A stretch of 64,000 nt of DNA. Source: JAWXBG01 sp044375415. Its GTDB lineage: Bacteria > Bacteroidota > Bacteroidia > Flavobacteriales_D > Sanyastnellaceae. Made by a program: the position numbers and the translations under genes. The DNA is taken from NCBI GenBank assembly GCA_044375415.1, contig JBILMS010000008.1, positions 19,748 to 83,747 on the forward strand, in the 5' to 3' direction. Shown one piece after another: positions 36,868 to 45,889 of this stretch (positions within the stretch are counted from its first letter, which is position 1; the number at the start of each line of letters is the position of its first letter). The notes under the pieces are model-generated. The model worked only from the letters and a program-made list of their open reading frames with translations. It was not told where the DNA came from and did no database searches.

Positions 36868-37182
36868 TTAGATCCTTTTTTTGCGGAACCAGCGTTTGTA
36901 CCAAGGTACATTTTTCCCCCACGACTGCTTTTCTGCCCGTTTCAGGTTCTTCTTCATCCTCTTTTGAGTGGCCTTGTCCTGTAGGGATTTGTGGTGATCT
37001 ACGCCTTCTTGGTACTTCGCCATATTCTCGGCATCTTTGGCTTTCTTTTTTTCAATAGCCTCTGCCTGAGCTTCTTCTGCAGTCTTCTGTTTCTCTTTTG
37101 GTGGACGCTTTTTCTCCTTTTGTGCATCCATAGAAAGATGGACTGCACAAAAAACAACGATTAAAAGAAAAATCCTTTTCAT
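36868..37182 (-). CDS. Small secreted basic protein
   Basis: A 104-residue protein with a signal peptide (1-20, ending MDAQ). The rest is almost entirely charged (KEKKRPPKEKQKTAEEAQAE, AIEKKKAKDAENMAKY) and helical, ending in a strongly basic aromatic tail (WGKNVPWYKRWFRKKRI). Family not recognised; similar tiny Lys-rich periplasmic proteins are frequent in Flavobacteriales. It begins 17 bp after the stop of the upstream gene and is probably the last gene of the DUF255 operon. Confidence 0.72.
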   Translation of the reverse strand: MKRIFLLIVVFCAVHLSMDAQKEKKRPPKEKQKTAEEAQAEAIEKKKAKDAENMAKYQEGVDHHKSLQDKATQKRMKKNLKRAEKQSWGKNVPWYKRWFRKKRI

Positions 37183-37199
37183 AAAGAAGTAACGGCGTT

Positions 37200-38090
37200 T
37201 TAGTAATATTCGTATTGAAACTTTACGATTTCAATGTCGTGACTTCGCAGATCGTGATTAATCAGCGCCTCGATCATCATAGTTTCGGTATACAATACCT
37301 CAATCTCCCGTAATAATTCATTGTTTTCGCGATATTCAACCTTGAGTAAATTCCCTATTTCATCATAGAAAAAATCGTCTGTGCGACTTTGAGCGCCGGC
37401 ATTATCGGTGTACATAATCTCACTCACCCAGCCTTTGTCGTTGTATGAATAAGCTGCCTCTTTTGTTTTTCCGGACATCGTGAGTTCTTCCTTTTTACTC
37501 ACGATAAATCCCAATTCGTTTTTCGTAACAATCTCATTGGAGTACAAGAGTGAGTAATTATTGTAACTGCTCCTTCGGGAAGCCAAAGTCCCGGCATCAG
37601 CGTAAGAAAATGACTCTGAATTGATAAGTGTGCTTTTCCCCGCCTCAAGTTTTTTAGAATCGTGGGATAGATTCTCCGACTTTTCATAATCCAAACGCAC
37701 TACCTTGCCTTCTTCGTAAACAAACTTGGTAGAGAAAAAGCCTTTGTTACTCTGCTCATTTCGTATCTCTACTTCTCCCAAATCATTGCGCTTAAACTGA
37801 ATCGTCAACGAATCCACCAAACTCAACACACTTGTTATTTTATCTATCTGACTGAGTAATCCTATTTCATTAAAATGAAAAACTAAGAGGTCGGGACGTT
37901 GATCTATAGGCCTGTTTGGCCTCTTTATGGAAAATGTACCCGTAATTTTTTTTACCTTATTCTGCCATAAAAATTCCCGATTGAAGTACATCTCTTCCTT
38001 AAAGGCATTACCCAAACGATTGTCAATAATCTGAGATTCGGTAGTGGGTAGAAAGAAAAGTAAAAAAAACAGTCCTGCTAATATTTTCAT
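37200..38090 (-). CDS. Hypothetical secreted protein
   Basis: A protein of 296 residues from the ATG at 38090, chosen because it starts a clean signal peptide (MKILAGLFFLLFFLPTTESQ) and overlaps the upstream stop as ATGA; an earlier in-frame start would add 21 hydrophilic residues. The body has a repeated YD/RHS-like pattern (EAAYSYNDKGWVSEIMYTD, DDFFYDEIGNLLKVEYREN), suggesting beta-strand repeats, but is too short for an RHS shell. Function unknown. The 4-nt overlap indicates translational coupling to the DUF255 protein. Confidence 0.8.
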   Translation of the reverse strand: MKILAGLFFLLFFLPTTESQIIDNRLGNAFKEEMYFNREFLWQNKVKKITGTFSIKRPNRPIDQRPDLLVFHFNEIGLLSQIDKITSVLSLVDSLTIQFKRNDLGEVEIRNEQSNKGFFSTKFVYEEGKVVRLDYEKSENLSHDSKKLEAGKSTLINSESFSYADAGTLASRRSSYNNYSLLYSNEIVTKNELGFIVSKKEELTMSGKTKEAAYSYNDKGWVSEIMYTDNAGAQSRTDDFFYDEIGNLLKVEYRENNELLREIEVLYTETMMIEALINHDLRSHDIEIVKFQYEYY

Positions 38091-40081
38091 CTGATAAGGG
38101 CTAATGCGTCCTCCATTTTTTTTGTAGGTGGATGGCACATCGTTCCGGTACAAACATAAATTCCGCTGCCCGATGATATTTTACTTTTTACAAGAGGCAA
38201 TTCACCGTGCACTGTTGATCGAAAAATGAGGGTCGAAGGTAAATATGATTTTTGAAGCGCCTCGAGATCAGTAATACCATCTCCCTCGACTATCACAAGT
38301 TGATTTAATCCAAAGACCTGCCAATTATAGACACGAAGCCAATTGGTGTATCCTGAAGCAAAATCGATCATCGGTAAAACTTTGCCCAACATGTTAATCG
38401 ATAATTCCATCCAGGTTGTCTTGTCAAAACATATACCATGAATGTAGAGCATTCTACAAAAAACACTATTCGCGGCCGGAAGCACATTGTCGCCTACTTC
38501 CATCTTGCCCGTGAATACCAGTGTTTCTTCTCGCTCATCCGAAAACCAGAACATATTTTGCTTTTCATCCAAAAATTTCTCCATCGCACTTTGCAATAGA
38601 TCATGAGATCGCTGCATCCATTTATATTCTCCACAAAGCAATCCCAAGGTAAAAAACGCCTCTATGGCAAAAGCGTAGTCATCGGCAAAAGCAAATCCAC
38701 TGTTTACCTCATTGGTTCTAACGCGGTAGATTTTTTCTGAAGTCATCATCTTTTCCCACAAGACATCAGCTGTTTGCAGAGCAACCTCCTTCATTGATAT
38801 ATCATCGAATGCTACGGAAGCTTCGGCTAGTGATTGAATCAACAATGCATTCCACGAAAAAAGTACCTTGTGATCGAGGCCCGGACGAATACGACTGCCT
38901 CTTTGAGACAGCAGAACTTTTCTGAGCTCCGAAATTTTTATATCTAATTCTCCTTCACTTATCGATAGATCAGCACAAATCTGTTCATCGTTTTTATCTC
39001 GGAGTAAAATGTATTGATCGTGTTCCCAATAACCTTTTTCATTTAACGCAAAATACCGAGAAGCAAACTCGAAATCGAGTGCCTCCATATTTTTCAATTC
39101 GTCTAAAGTCCACGTGTAAAACTTGCCTTCTACCCCTTCACTATCTGCGTCCAAGGCGGAATAAAAAAGTCCTTCCGGCGAACGAAGTTCGGTCATCAAA
39201 AATTCAAAGGTCTCTTTTACAACTCTGCGATAAATGGGTAAGCTTCGATCCTTATAGGCCTGCGAATAAACGGAGATCAATTGTGCATTGTCGTAAAGCA
39301 TCTTTTCGAAATGCGGAACCTTCCATTTCTCATCCACAGAATAACGGGCAAATCCGCCTCCCACTTGATCATATATTCCACCCATGGCCATAGCAGCAAT
39401 GCTATGATGAGCATAATCAAGTACCTCCTCTCTTCCCGATAATTTTGCATACTCAAATAGGAAGAGGTAGTGATTGGGCATCGGAAACTTCGGTGCTTTT
39501 TTAATTCCACCTAATTCATGATCCCAATATCCTGCCCAATGATCTACCACACTATTTAATGTCTCTAGATCAAAATGATCTACTACTTCAGAAGGCAGTA
39601 TGTTGTTTTCGCGAATGCCTTTTTCCAACTTCGTTGCATATTCCAACACCTTGGAAGGGTCGTTTTTATGGACATCTACCAAATTTTCTAACAATGAAAG
39701 CCATCCCTGTTTTGGGAAATAAGTTCCACCGTATATAGGCCGACCATCCGGTAGAACAAAAACATTCAGAGGCCAACCACCGCGTTGACCCATCAAATGC
39801 ATTGCATCCATATACACGTGATCCACATCGGGTCTTTCTTCGCGATCGACTTTGATGTTTACGAAATTCATGTTCATGTATTCGGCGCATTCGAAGTCTT
39901 CGAAAACTTCTTTCTCCATCACATGGCACCAATGACATGCACTGTATCCAATACTTACAATAACTAGCTTGTTCTCTTTTTTTGCAAGTTCAAATGCCTC
40001 AGTGCCCCATGGAAACCAATCTACAGGATTGTGGGCATGTTGCAAGAGATAGGGACTCGACTCCTTACCCAGACGATTCAT
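38087..40081 (-). CDS. Thioredoxin domain-containing protein, DUF255/YyaL (SPATA20-like)
   Basis: A 664-residue protein. The N-terminal thioredoxin-like domain opens with NRLGKESSPYLLQHAHNPVD and carries the redox pair C49-H-W-C52 in SIGYSACHWCHVMEKEVFED. The large C-terminal part follows an (alpha/alpha)6 glycosidase-like toroid, with PKFPMPNHY, GGIYDQVGGGFARYSVDEKW and VPHFEKMLYDNAQL as family phrases. The family is widespread, and its biochemical role is unsettled in bacteria. No signal peptide, so probably cytoplasmic. The downstream secreted-protein gene overlaps its stop by 4 nt. Length is normal. Confidence 0.92.
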   Translation of the reverse strand: MNRLGKESSPYLLQHAHNPVDWFPWGTEAFELAKKENKLVIVSIGYSACHWCHVMEKEVFEDFECAEYMNMNFVNIKVDREERPDVDHVYMDAMHLMGQRGGWPLNVFVLPDGRPIYGGTYFPKQGWLSLLENLVDVHKNDPSKVLEYATKLEKGIRENNILPSEVVDHFDLETLNSVVDHWAGYWDHELGGIKKAPKFPMPNHYLFLFEYAKLSGREEVLDYAHHSIAAMAMGGIYDQVGGGFARYSVDEKWKVPHFEKMLYDNAQLISVYSQAYKDRSLPIYRRVVKETFEFLMTELRSPEGLFYSALDADSEGVEGKFYTWTLDELKNMEALDFEFASRYFALNEKGYWEHDQYILLRDKNDEQICADLSISEGELDIKISELRKVLLSQRGSRIRPGLDHKVLFSWNALLIQSLAEASVAFDDISMKEVALQTADVLWEKMMTSEKIYRVRTNEVNSGFAFADDYAFAIEAFFTLGLLCGEYKWMQRSHDLLQSAMEKFLDEKQNMFWFSDEREETLVFTGKMEVGDNVLPAANSVFCRMLYIHGICFDKTTWMELSINMLGKVLPMIDFASGYTNWLRVYNWQVFGLNQLVIVEGDGITDLEALQKSYLPSTLIFRSTVHGELPLVKSKISSGSGIYVCTGTMCHPPTKKMEDALALIR

Positions 40082-40129
40082 AGTAACATGATTTTTCAGC
40101 AGCGAATCGAATCCGCAAGCAAGGTGAAT

Positions 40130-41221
40130 TTATTCTTTTTCGCCCAGTACTCTCATGTAATTAAAGTGCGATGCTACTGCCTCACCAAACGTATTGTAGA
40201 GGTTGTAGTGAACATTGTGCTTTTTACACACACGTTCTACGATAGGCTGAATAGAACGATAATGTACGTGACTCACGTTTGGAAATAAATGGTGTACTAC
40301 TTGAAAGTTCAGACCACCACATATCCAATTCGCAAGAGGACTTTTTGGAGCAAAGTCTGCCGTAGTAACCACTTGGTGAACGGCCCACTCTGTATCAACC
40401 GTAAGATCTTTTCCACGTGCATTTTCGAAATGCGTCGCCTCCACAGCGTGCGCCAATTGGAATACGATAGATAACACTAAACCGAAAACGAAATTGGCAA
40501 TTAAATATCCAACGATGAACTTCGAAAATCCAACGAAATAGATTGGAATAGCAATGTAAAATAGGATGTAAAGAAGTTTTGTAACCCAAAAGATAACGTG
40601 CTCTTTAACCGGTATGTGTTCAATCGGTGTTCCCGAAATGTCTTTTTTCAAATACTTCTGCGTGTCTGTTACCAATACCCACAAAATGGTAGATAAACCA
40701 TAAAGTAATACCATGTATACATGCTGAAATTTGTGAACCTTCTTCCATGGCTGCGATTCGCAGTGACGAAGAATAGGCACTTTAATAATGTCATCATCTA
40801 CCCCATCCACATTTGTGTAGGTGTGGTGAATACGATTGTGTTTGATCTTCCAGATGAATTGATTGCTTCCCAAAAAATTCATGCTATACCCTATGATATT
40901 ATTCATCTTGGGGTTCGAAGAAAAAGCTCCATGACATGCATCGTGCATTACATTCATTCCCACCAAAGCGAGAGTGAATCCGAAAAAGGCACTTATTAAA
41001 ATGGCAGGTATTGCGCTCGGAGTGAAAAATACTAGAACGATGTATGAACTCAGCAAGCCGGTCATAATGATAAACGTCTTCAAGTACAAACGAAAATCTC
41101 CCGTTTTTGCTGTTTTTGCTGATTGAAAGTAGCTATCTACTTCTTTCTTAAGATCATCGAAAAATGGTGTCTGACGACCCGTAAATCTTACTTTGCTCAA
41201 AGTGTGAATTTTAGGTTGCAA
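40130..41221 (-). CDS. Membrane fatty-acid desaturase (acyl-CoA/acyl-lipid type)
   Basis: A di-iron desaturase introducing double bonds into membrane fatty acids. The three histidine boxes are intact: HDACH (93-97), HNRIHH (128-133) and QVVHH (about 307-311). There are four predicted helices between them, with the NVMHDACHGAFSSNP and FPNVSHVHY phrases typical of the DesA/linoleoyl-CoA front-end-like group in Flavobacteriales. No cytochrome b5 domain is fused. No ATG is available: the frame opens with TTG at 41221 or TTG at 41200. A TATTTG sequence ends a few bases before the first TTG, so the second may be the real start. Divergent from glyA. Confidence 0.9.
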   Translation of the reverse strand: MQPKIHTLSKVRFTGRQTPFFDDLKKEVDSYFQSAKTAKTGDFRLYLKTFIIMTGLLSSYIVLVFFTPSAIPAILISAFFGFTLALVGMNVMHDACHGAFSSNPKMNNIIGYSMNFLGSNQFIWKIKHNRIHHTYTNVDGVDDDIIKVPILRHCESQPWKKVHKFQHVYMVLLYGLSTILWVLVTDTQKYLKKDISGTPIEHIPVKEHVIFWVTKLLYILFYIAIPIYFVGFSKFIVGYLIANFVFGLVLSIVFQLAHAVEATHFENARGKDLTVDTEWAVHQVVTTADFAPKSPLANWICGGLNFQVVHHLFPNVSHVHYRSIQPIVERVCKKHNVHYNLYNTFGEAVASHFNYMRVLGEKE

Positions 41222-41430
41222 ATATCGACCATAAATGTCCTATTTCCGGCGGAGAACTAAAATCACTGAAACATACGGTGTTGAAAACACACTTTCCATT
41301 GAATAGCCCGTATTTATTGATTTTCCTAATTGTCATTTCTTTGTCAACAGTTCCCGCGTTTCTCTAACTTTTATCAGGTTATGGAGTCAAAGGTGGTCTT
41401 ACTTACCTTCACGGCCTCAAATAATTCGCT

Positions 41431-42702
41431 ATGAAGGATCAACAGCTTTTCGACCTCATTCAAAAAGAACACAATCGCCAATTACATGGCTTAGAACTTA
41501 TCGCTTCCGAAAACTTCGTGAGTGATGAAGTGATGCAGGCCATGGGTTCGGTGCTCACCAATAAATATGCAGAAGGTCTTCCCCGCAAACGTTATTATGG
41601 CGGCTGCGAAGTGGTGGATGAAGTAGAACAACTAGCTATTGATCGTCTAAAAGAATTATTTGGTGCAGAATGGGCCAATGTGCAGCCCCACTCAGGTGCC
41701 AATGCGAATAGCGCTGTTATGTTGGCCTTGCTCCAACCGGGAGATAAAATTTTAGGACTCGACCTAGCACAGGGTGGTCACCTCACTCACGGTTCTCCCG
41801 TCAACTACAGCGGTAAATTATACAAGCCTAGTTTTTATGGAGTAGATAAAGAAACCGGTCGTGTCGATATGAAGACAGTCCGCGAAATTGCTCAACGCGA
41901 AAAACCAAAATTGCTCATTTGCGGAGCGAGTGCGTATAGCCGCGATTGGGATTATGCAGAGTTCAGAAGTATTGCCGATGAAGTAGGAGCCCTGTTGATG
42001 GCGGATGTATCTCATCCTGCGGGACTTATTGCTAAAGGACTTTTGAATAATCCACTTCCGCATTGTCATGTGGTAACGACTACCACTCACAAAACCCTTC
42101 GCGGTCCGCGTGGTGGTGTAATTATGATTGGAAAAGATTTTGAAAATCCATTTGGTTTAAAAACTCCGAAAGGTGAACTGCGTATGTTTTCTTCCTTGCT
42201 CGACAGCGGTGTATTCCCGGGAATGCAAGGCGGTCCACTCGAACATGTGATCGCCGCAAAAGCTGTTGCATTTGGAGAAGCGCTTCAACCTTCATTCAAA
42301 ACATACGGAGAACAAGTGATGAAAAATGCGAGCGTACTTGCTCAGGCTTTGGTCGATAAAGGATATGGAATCGTAAGTGGTGGAACAGATAATCATTGCT
42401 TCTTAGTTGATCTTCGAAATAAAAACATCACAGGTAAAGATGCAGAAAATGCGTTGGTAGCTTCCGATATTACCGTGAACAAAAACATGGTGCCGTACGA
42501 TGATAAGTCGCCATTTGTAACCAGTGGTATTCGCATCGGTACTCCCGCTATGACTACACGTGGTCTCAAGGAATCACACATGCTCATGGTAGCCGACCTA
42601 ATCGACGAAGTACTCATGGGTAAAGACAATCCGACAGTTATCGCTTCAGTAAAAAAGAAGGTGAATGAAATGATGGAGGGGTTTGGGTTGTTTGAGGGGT
42701 GA
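41431..42702 (+). CDS. glyA: Serine hydroxymethyltransferase
   Basis: PLP enzyme interconverting serine and glycine while charging tetrahydrofolate with a one-carbon unit; it feeds purine and thymidylate synthesis, whose genes also occur in this window. It has 423 residues. The PLP lysine is Lys221 in VVTTTTHKTLRGPRGG, with the family phrases LIASENFVS (23-31) and YAEGLPRKRYYGG (46-58). Single gene, divergent from the desaturase. A weak TTTG ... TAACTTTT promoter candidate lies about 60-90 bp upstream (41340-41372). Confidence 0.97.
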   Translation: MKDQQLFDLIQKEHNRQLHGLELIASENFVSDEVMQAMGSVLTNKYAEGLPRKRYYGGCEVVDEVEQLAIDRLKELFGAEWANVQPHSGANANSAVMLALLQPGDKILGLDLAQGGHLTHGSPVNYSGKLYKPSFYGVDKETGRVDMKTVREIAQREKPKLLICGASAYSRDWDYAEFRSIADEVGALLMADVSHPAGLIAKGLLNNPLPHCHVVTTTTHKTLRGPRGGVIMIGKDFENPFGLKTPKGELRMFSSLLDSGVFPGMQGGPLEHVIAAKAVAFGEALQPSFKTYGEQVMKNASVLAQALVDKGYGIVSGGTDNHCFLVDLRNKNITGKDAENALVASDITVNKNMVPYDDKSPFVTSGIRIGTPAMTTRGLKESHMLMVADLIDEVLMGKDNPTVIASVKKKVNEMMEGFGLFEG

Positions 42703-42943
42703 TCAACTATTTCCTTCTTCCATAAGTTCTGAGGGAATATTACCGCAAAGGGAAAAAAGATTTGAGGGAAGGTCGCAATAATTTCGTTTTAGAAATTAGA
42801 CAACTAACATAATCCGTTATTCTCATATTCGCCTGATCTGTGAATCCGATTGCGACATATAGATTCTCTAATTCATATATCTTGCCTATAGCGCAGTGAT
42901 TTAAGTGTTCACTAAGATTACTACAAATTGTTTTACTAAAACA

Positions 42944-44487
42944 TTATTCCACGAGCACCTTTCGTGCATGTATTTTACCATTACCAAAGTCCACCTCCAA
43001 CATATAAAGCCCTTGGGCGAGATGGGAAATATCCAATTGAGTTTGAGATGATCGTACGTCGCAATTTAAAATAACTTTTCCGGTAATGTCTTTAAGAATT
43101 ACACTCTTAAAAGCTAGATCACTTTGTATGGTGAATGTGTTTGATGTAGGATTCGGGAATACCCTTAAGATCTCAATTTGGGATTCTGATATACCTATTG
43201 GTGGGGGACAACCATTGCTTTCGATATCACCACAAGCATCTACCTTGAGTAACCAAAGTCTTTGCAAGTTTCCATCTTCAAAAGGCACTTGCGCTTCACC
43301 CAGGCACATGTATCCTCCATCAAGCGTTTGTATTACATCCCAGAAACCATAATCATCTACTTCAATGGGTGGCACATAATCCTTAAACCACTCCACCTCA
43401 AATGCACTATCCAATTTGAGCAAATACATGTTCTTGTAGTTGTAGTTGGTGCTTTCATAGAACTGGCCATAAATCTGTGCTAGGTATCCACCATCCGCTG
43501 TAGGAATCAGGTCGGTTACATTGGCCATTGTTGAATGAGTTGTCCACTCGGGAATTGCAATTATTTCATTTGATTCAAGTGTCATTGTTTCAGGATCAAT
43601 AACCACACGATGCACCTCAATGTTTCTCTCCATAACACCCTGCTGATCAATACAATGCAAATACACCCCAAGCATTTTTCCACCTGCAGCGGTGCAGTGG
43701 CTGTGCCCATTTTCCCAACAGGTATCTTCATTGCCATAGGTCACATAACCCATGTACTCGGCTTGCTGATTGAACTTGATCGAAAACATTTGCCGATCAT
43801 TTCCAATGCCAACATAACCGAATAGATAATAGTTGCCATCGGGCAGTACATAACCACCTTCAAAGGAATACCACAACTCTCCGTTGTAATGGTCATTGCT
43901 GTCAATAACTTGGCCGTCTGAAGTAATACGTGTAAGTCGGGTTATAGTGGGCTCTTCATCCTCTCCGACCATTACATCATTCTCATAAATCAAATTGCTA
44001 ACAAGAAGTATAGTATCACCAGGCAACGCCAAAGTAATATATGGAAATGAGCGAAGACTGTCCTCTATGCTCCATTCATCGAATTGTAATGCCCACGTGG
44101 AAGAAAAATCACTCGACACATAACCGACACATGCTGTTGACATTCCATATCCGCTGGCATTTGACAGAGTAGTGATATAATTTCCATCAGTTAAGTTTGA
44201 AACTTGCATATTCGGATTGCCTCCAGCGAAACCCCATCCAATTTCAAAATCACTCTTCTGAAATTCCAACAGTACACCTTCCATAGAGCACTTACGGGCA
44301 GTTATGCTGTCCTGACCGCTAACTACCCATGAGCCAAATGCTGTGACCGTTGAATCATCAGAAAGGAACAATTCCTTATACAGAAGCCCGGTAAAGAGTG
44401 AATCTTCTTCATATCATTATTGAAATAAGTGTATTGTGCACTGCCCAATGCAGGGAGTAATAGAAAGACAAGTACTATTCGTTTCAT
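42944..44487 (-). CDS. T9SS-sorted secreted protein interrupted by a frameshift near its signal peptide
   Basis: The main frame (42944-44371, extending in-frame up to about 44413) encodes a 475+ residue secreted protein ending in a classic T9SS type A domain (LRVFPNPTSNTFTIQSD ... LAQGLYMLEVDFGNGKIHAR). Its body resembles Bacteroidota proteins with repeated LTxDGGY units (IPTADGGYLAQIYG, QTLDGGYMCLGEAQ). The main frame lacks a signal peptide. A perfect one, MKRIVLVFLLLPALGSAQYT, begins at the ATG at 44487 but in another frame, which hits TAG at 44323. One missing base near 44400-44416 (around GATATGAAGAAG) would join them, giving ...YFNN then YEEDSLFTGLLYKELFLSDD. This is either a real disabling mutation or an assembly error. 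Confidence 0.8.
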
Positions 44488-44741
44488 GCTTACTCTTTTA
44501 CAAATGGAACAGTCTTCAACATTTCATCATTGCCATTGTTCAGCGCAATAATAATCCAAACCAGAAAGTATACCTGTTTATCATGGAGTAAAGGTTCACG
44601 TAGTCCAGCTATATTGCTAAATCTTCTGGACAGAAAAACAATCGAATTTAAAGCAACCGGAATTGAATTGCAAATAATTCTGTTTGCCCTGTTAGAAGTA
44701 AACTCTTTGAGGAAGGGGATGATTGCATTTTTCAGGGAATT

Positions 44742-45380
44742 TCATTTAACTGAAATGTTTTGTGCTAACATGAACATTTTTTTGAACGCGGAGGGAAGTG
44801 CCGAAGAACTTACGAGCGAACATCTAAAAAGATTTCGAAGGATATTATGCGCCTTCAGCGCGTTGAATTCGTGTAAATATTACCATGTCGTATCTAGTAT
44901 ATATTGCGCTTTCAGCGCGGCGGCAGTAGGGGAATACGGGTACCTTATCAAATTGGGTTCTTTGGGACTTCTTTGGGAACTTTGGGTTCCAAAAAATGGA
45001 AAATTCAAAATGAAAAATGGGAGATTGTATTAAGTACAAAGAATTAAGTATTACGATTGATCTCGTTTGACTGAAATGTCTTGTGCTCGCAAGAACATTT
45101 TTTTTAAACACAAAGGAAACTTCGGAAGATTTCACAAAGAACTCGGAGGTAATAATGCGCGTTCAGCGCGTTGAATTCGTGTAAATATTACCATGTCGTA
45201 TCTATTATATGGTGCGCTTTCAGCGCGGCGGCAGTAGGGGGATACGGGTACCTTATCAAATTGGGTTCTTTGGGACTTCTTTGGGTGCCTTGGGTTCCAA
45301 AAAATGGAAAATGGGAGAACATTGTATTAAGTACAAAGAATTAAGTATTACGATTGATCTCGTTTGACTGAAATGATGCG
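44742..45380. repeat. Tandem duplication of a roughly 300-bp unit with 'TTCAGCGCG' hairpins
   Basis: Unit: GACTGAAATG..., a 14-bp near-palindrome GCGCCTTCAGCGCG, TTGAATTCGTGTAAATATTA, CCATGTCGTATCTAGTATAT, GCGCTTTCAGCGCGGCGGCA, GGGTACCTTATCAAATTGGG, GGACTTCTTTGGG, AAGTACAAAGAATTAAGTAT, CGATTGATCTCGT. The first palindrome recurs at 44849 and 45157 (308 bp apart), and the GATCTCGTTTGACTGAAATG junction at about 45059 and 45356 (297 bp apart). The second copy is slightly diverged. Confidence 0.85.
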
Positions 45381-45620
45381 TGGCCAAAAGAGCTCGACGT
45401 CAATAGTATCGCAACGGTGCGCAAAGGTTTAGCAATGGAACGCAAAGTACCATTTTGCATTTTCAGTTTTGCATTTTCCCTGAACAACGTTTCGATCAGT
45501 TCGAGAAACACGCTTCGACTCTTATTTCTACTTCGTTGAAGTAATGGCTGCCAATGACATGTTGTGGATTTGGATTGAAAATGAGCTCTCTATATTTCTC
45601 GCTTTGCGAAAACATTTTTC

Positions 45621-45784
45621 TCCGAGGGCCTCACCCTCCGCCCTCTCCAGAGGAGAGGGGACCGATTCTGCAAACTGAAAAGTTCGCGTTTATTAAAGAA
45701 AAATACTATTTGAAAACTACTCCTTTCCTTGAACGTGAACGTCCCCCTCTCCTCTGGAGAGGGGCTAGGGGTGAGGCTTTCCGA
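45621..45784 (-). repeat. Element B, reverse copy
   Basis: Left end TCCGAGGGCCTCACCCTCCG, then CCCTCTCCAGAGGAGAGGGG; right end CCCCCTCTCCTCTGGAGAGG, GGCTAGGGGTGAGGC, TTTCCGA. It is the reverse complement of 16575-16737 in layout. Terminal about 40 bp nearly identical, interior diverged, length 164 versus 163 bp. Confidence 0.8.
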
Positions 45785-45889
45785 CGTTCTTGTCAGCGCT
45801 CACGGTTGGATTTCTTACGTGGGTCTCAGGATGACGATCCAGTTTCAGAACGTTAAGTTACTGCCGACTGCCAACTGCAAACTGCCGAC

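Larger units (their letters stand above)
44488..45889. other. 1.4 kb gene-free region with tandem duplication and element B
   Basis: The open frames here (for example about 44530-45033) have no signal, motif or family resemblance and run through palindromic repeats, so I do not call genes. Contents: a roughly 300-bp unit present twice plus a third partial start (44742-45380), element B in reverse (45621-45784) and a TACTGCCGACTGCCAACTGC run (45858-45890) which is the reverse of the GCAGTCGGCAG module. Confidence 0.7.

Noticed and set aside
36630..36911. 93-codon leftward frame overlapping the 3' end of the small basic secreted protein gene
   Set aside because: It overlaps a better-supported gene with a signal peptide, and it is low-complexity in composition without any recognisable feature.
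41222..41430. Riboswitch upstream of glyA
   Set aside because: No conserved glycine- or folate-type aptamer core could be recognised in the 209-bp divergent gap; only weak promoter-like sequences were seen.
44530..45033. 167-codon open frame in the 1.4 kb gap
   Set aside because: It runs through the duplicated hairpin unit, the second copy of the unit does not preserve the frame as a protein would, and no family resemblance or start context was seen.
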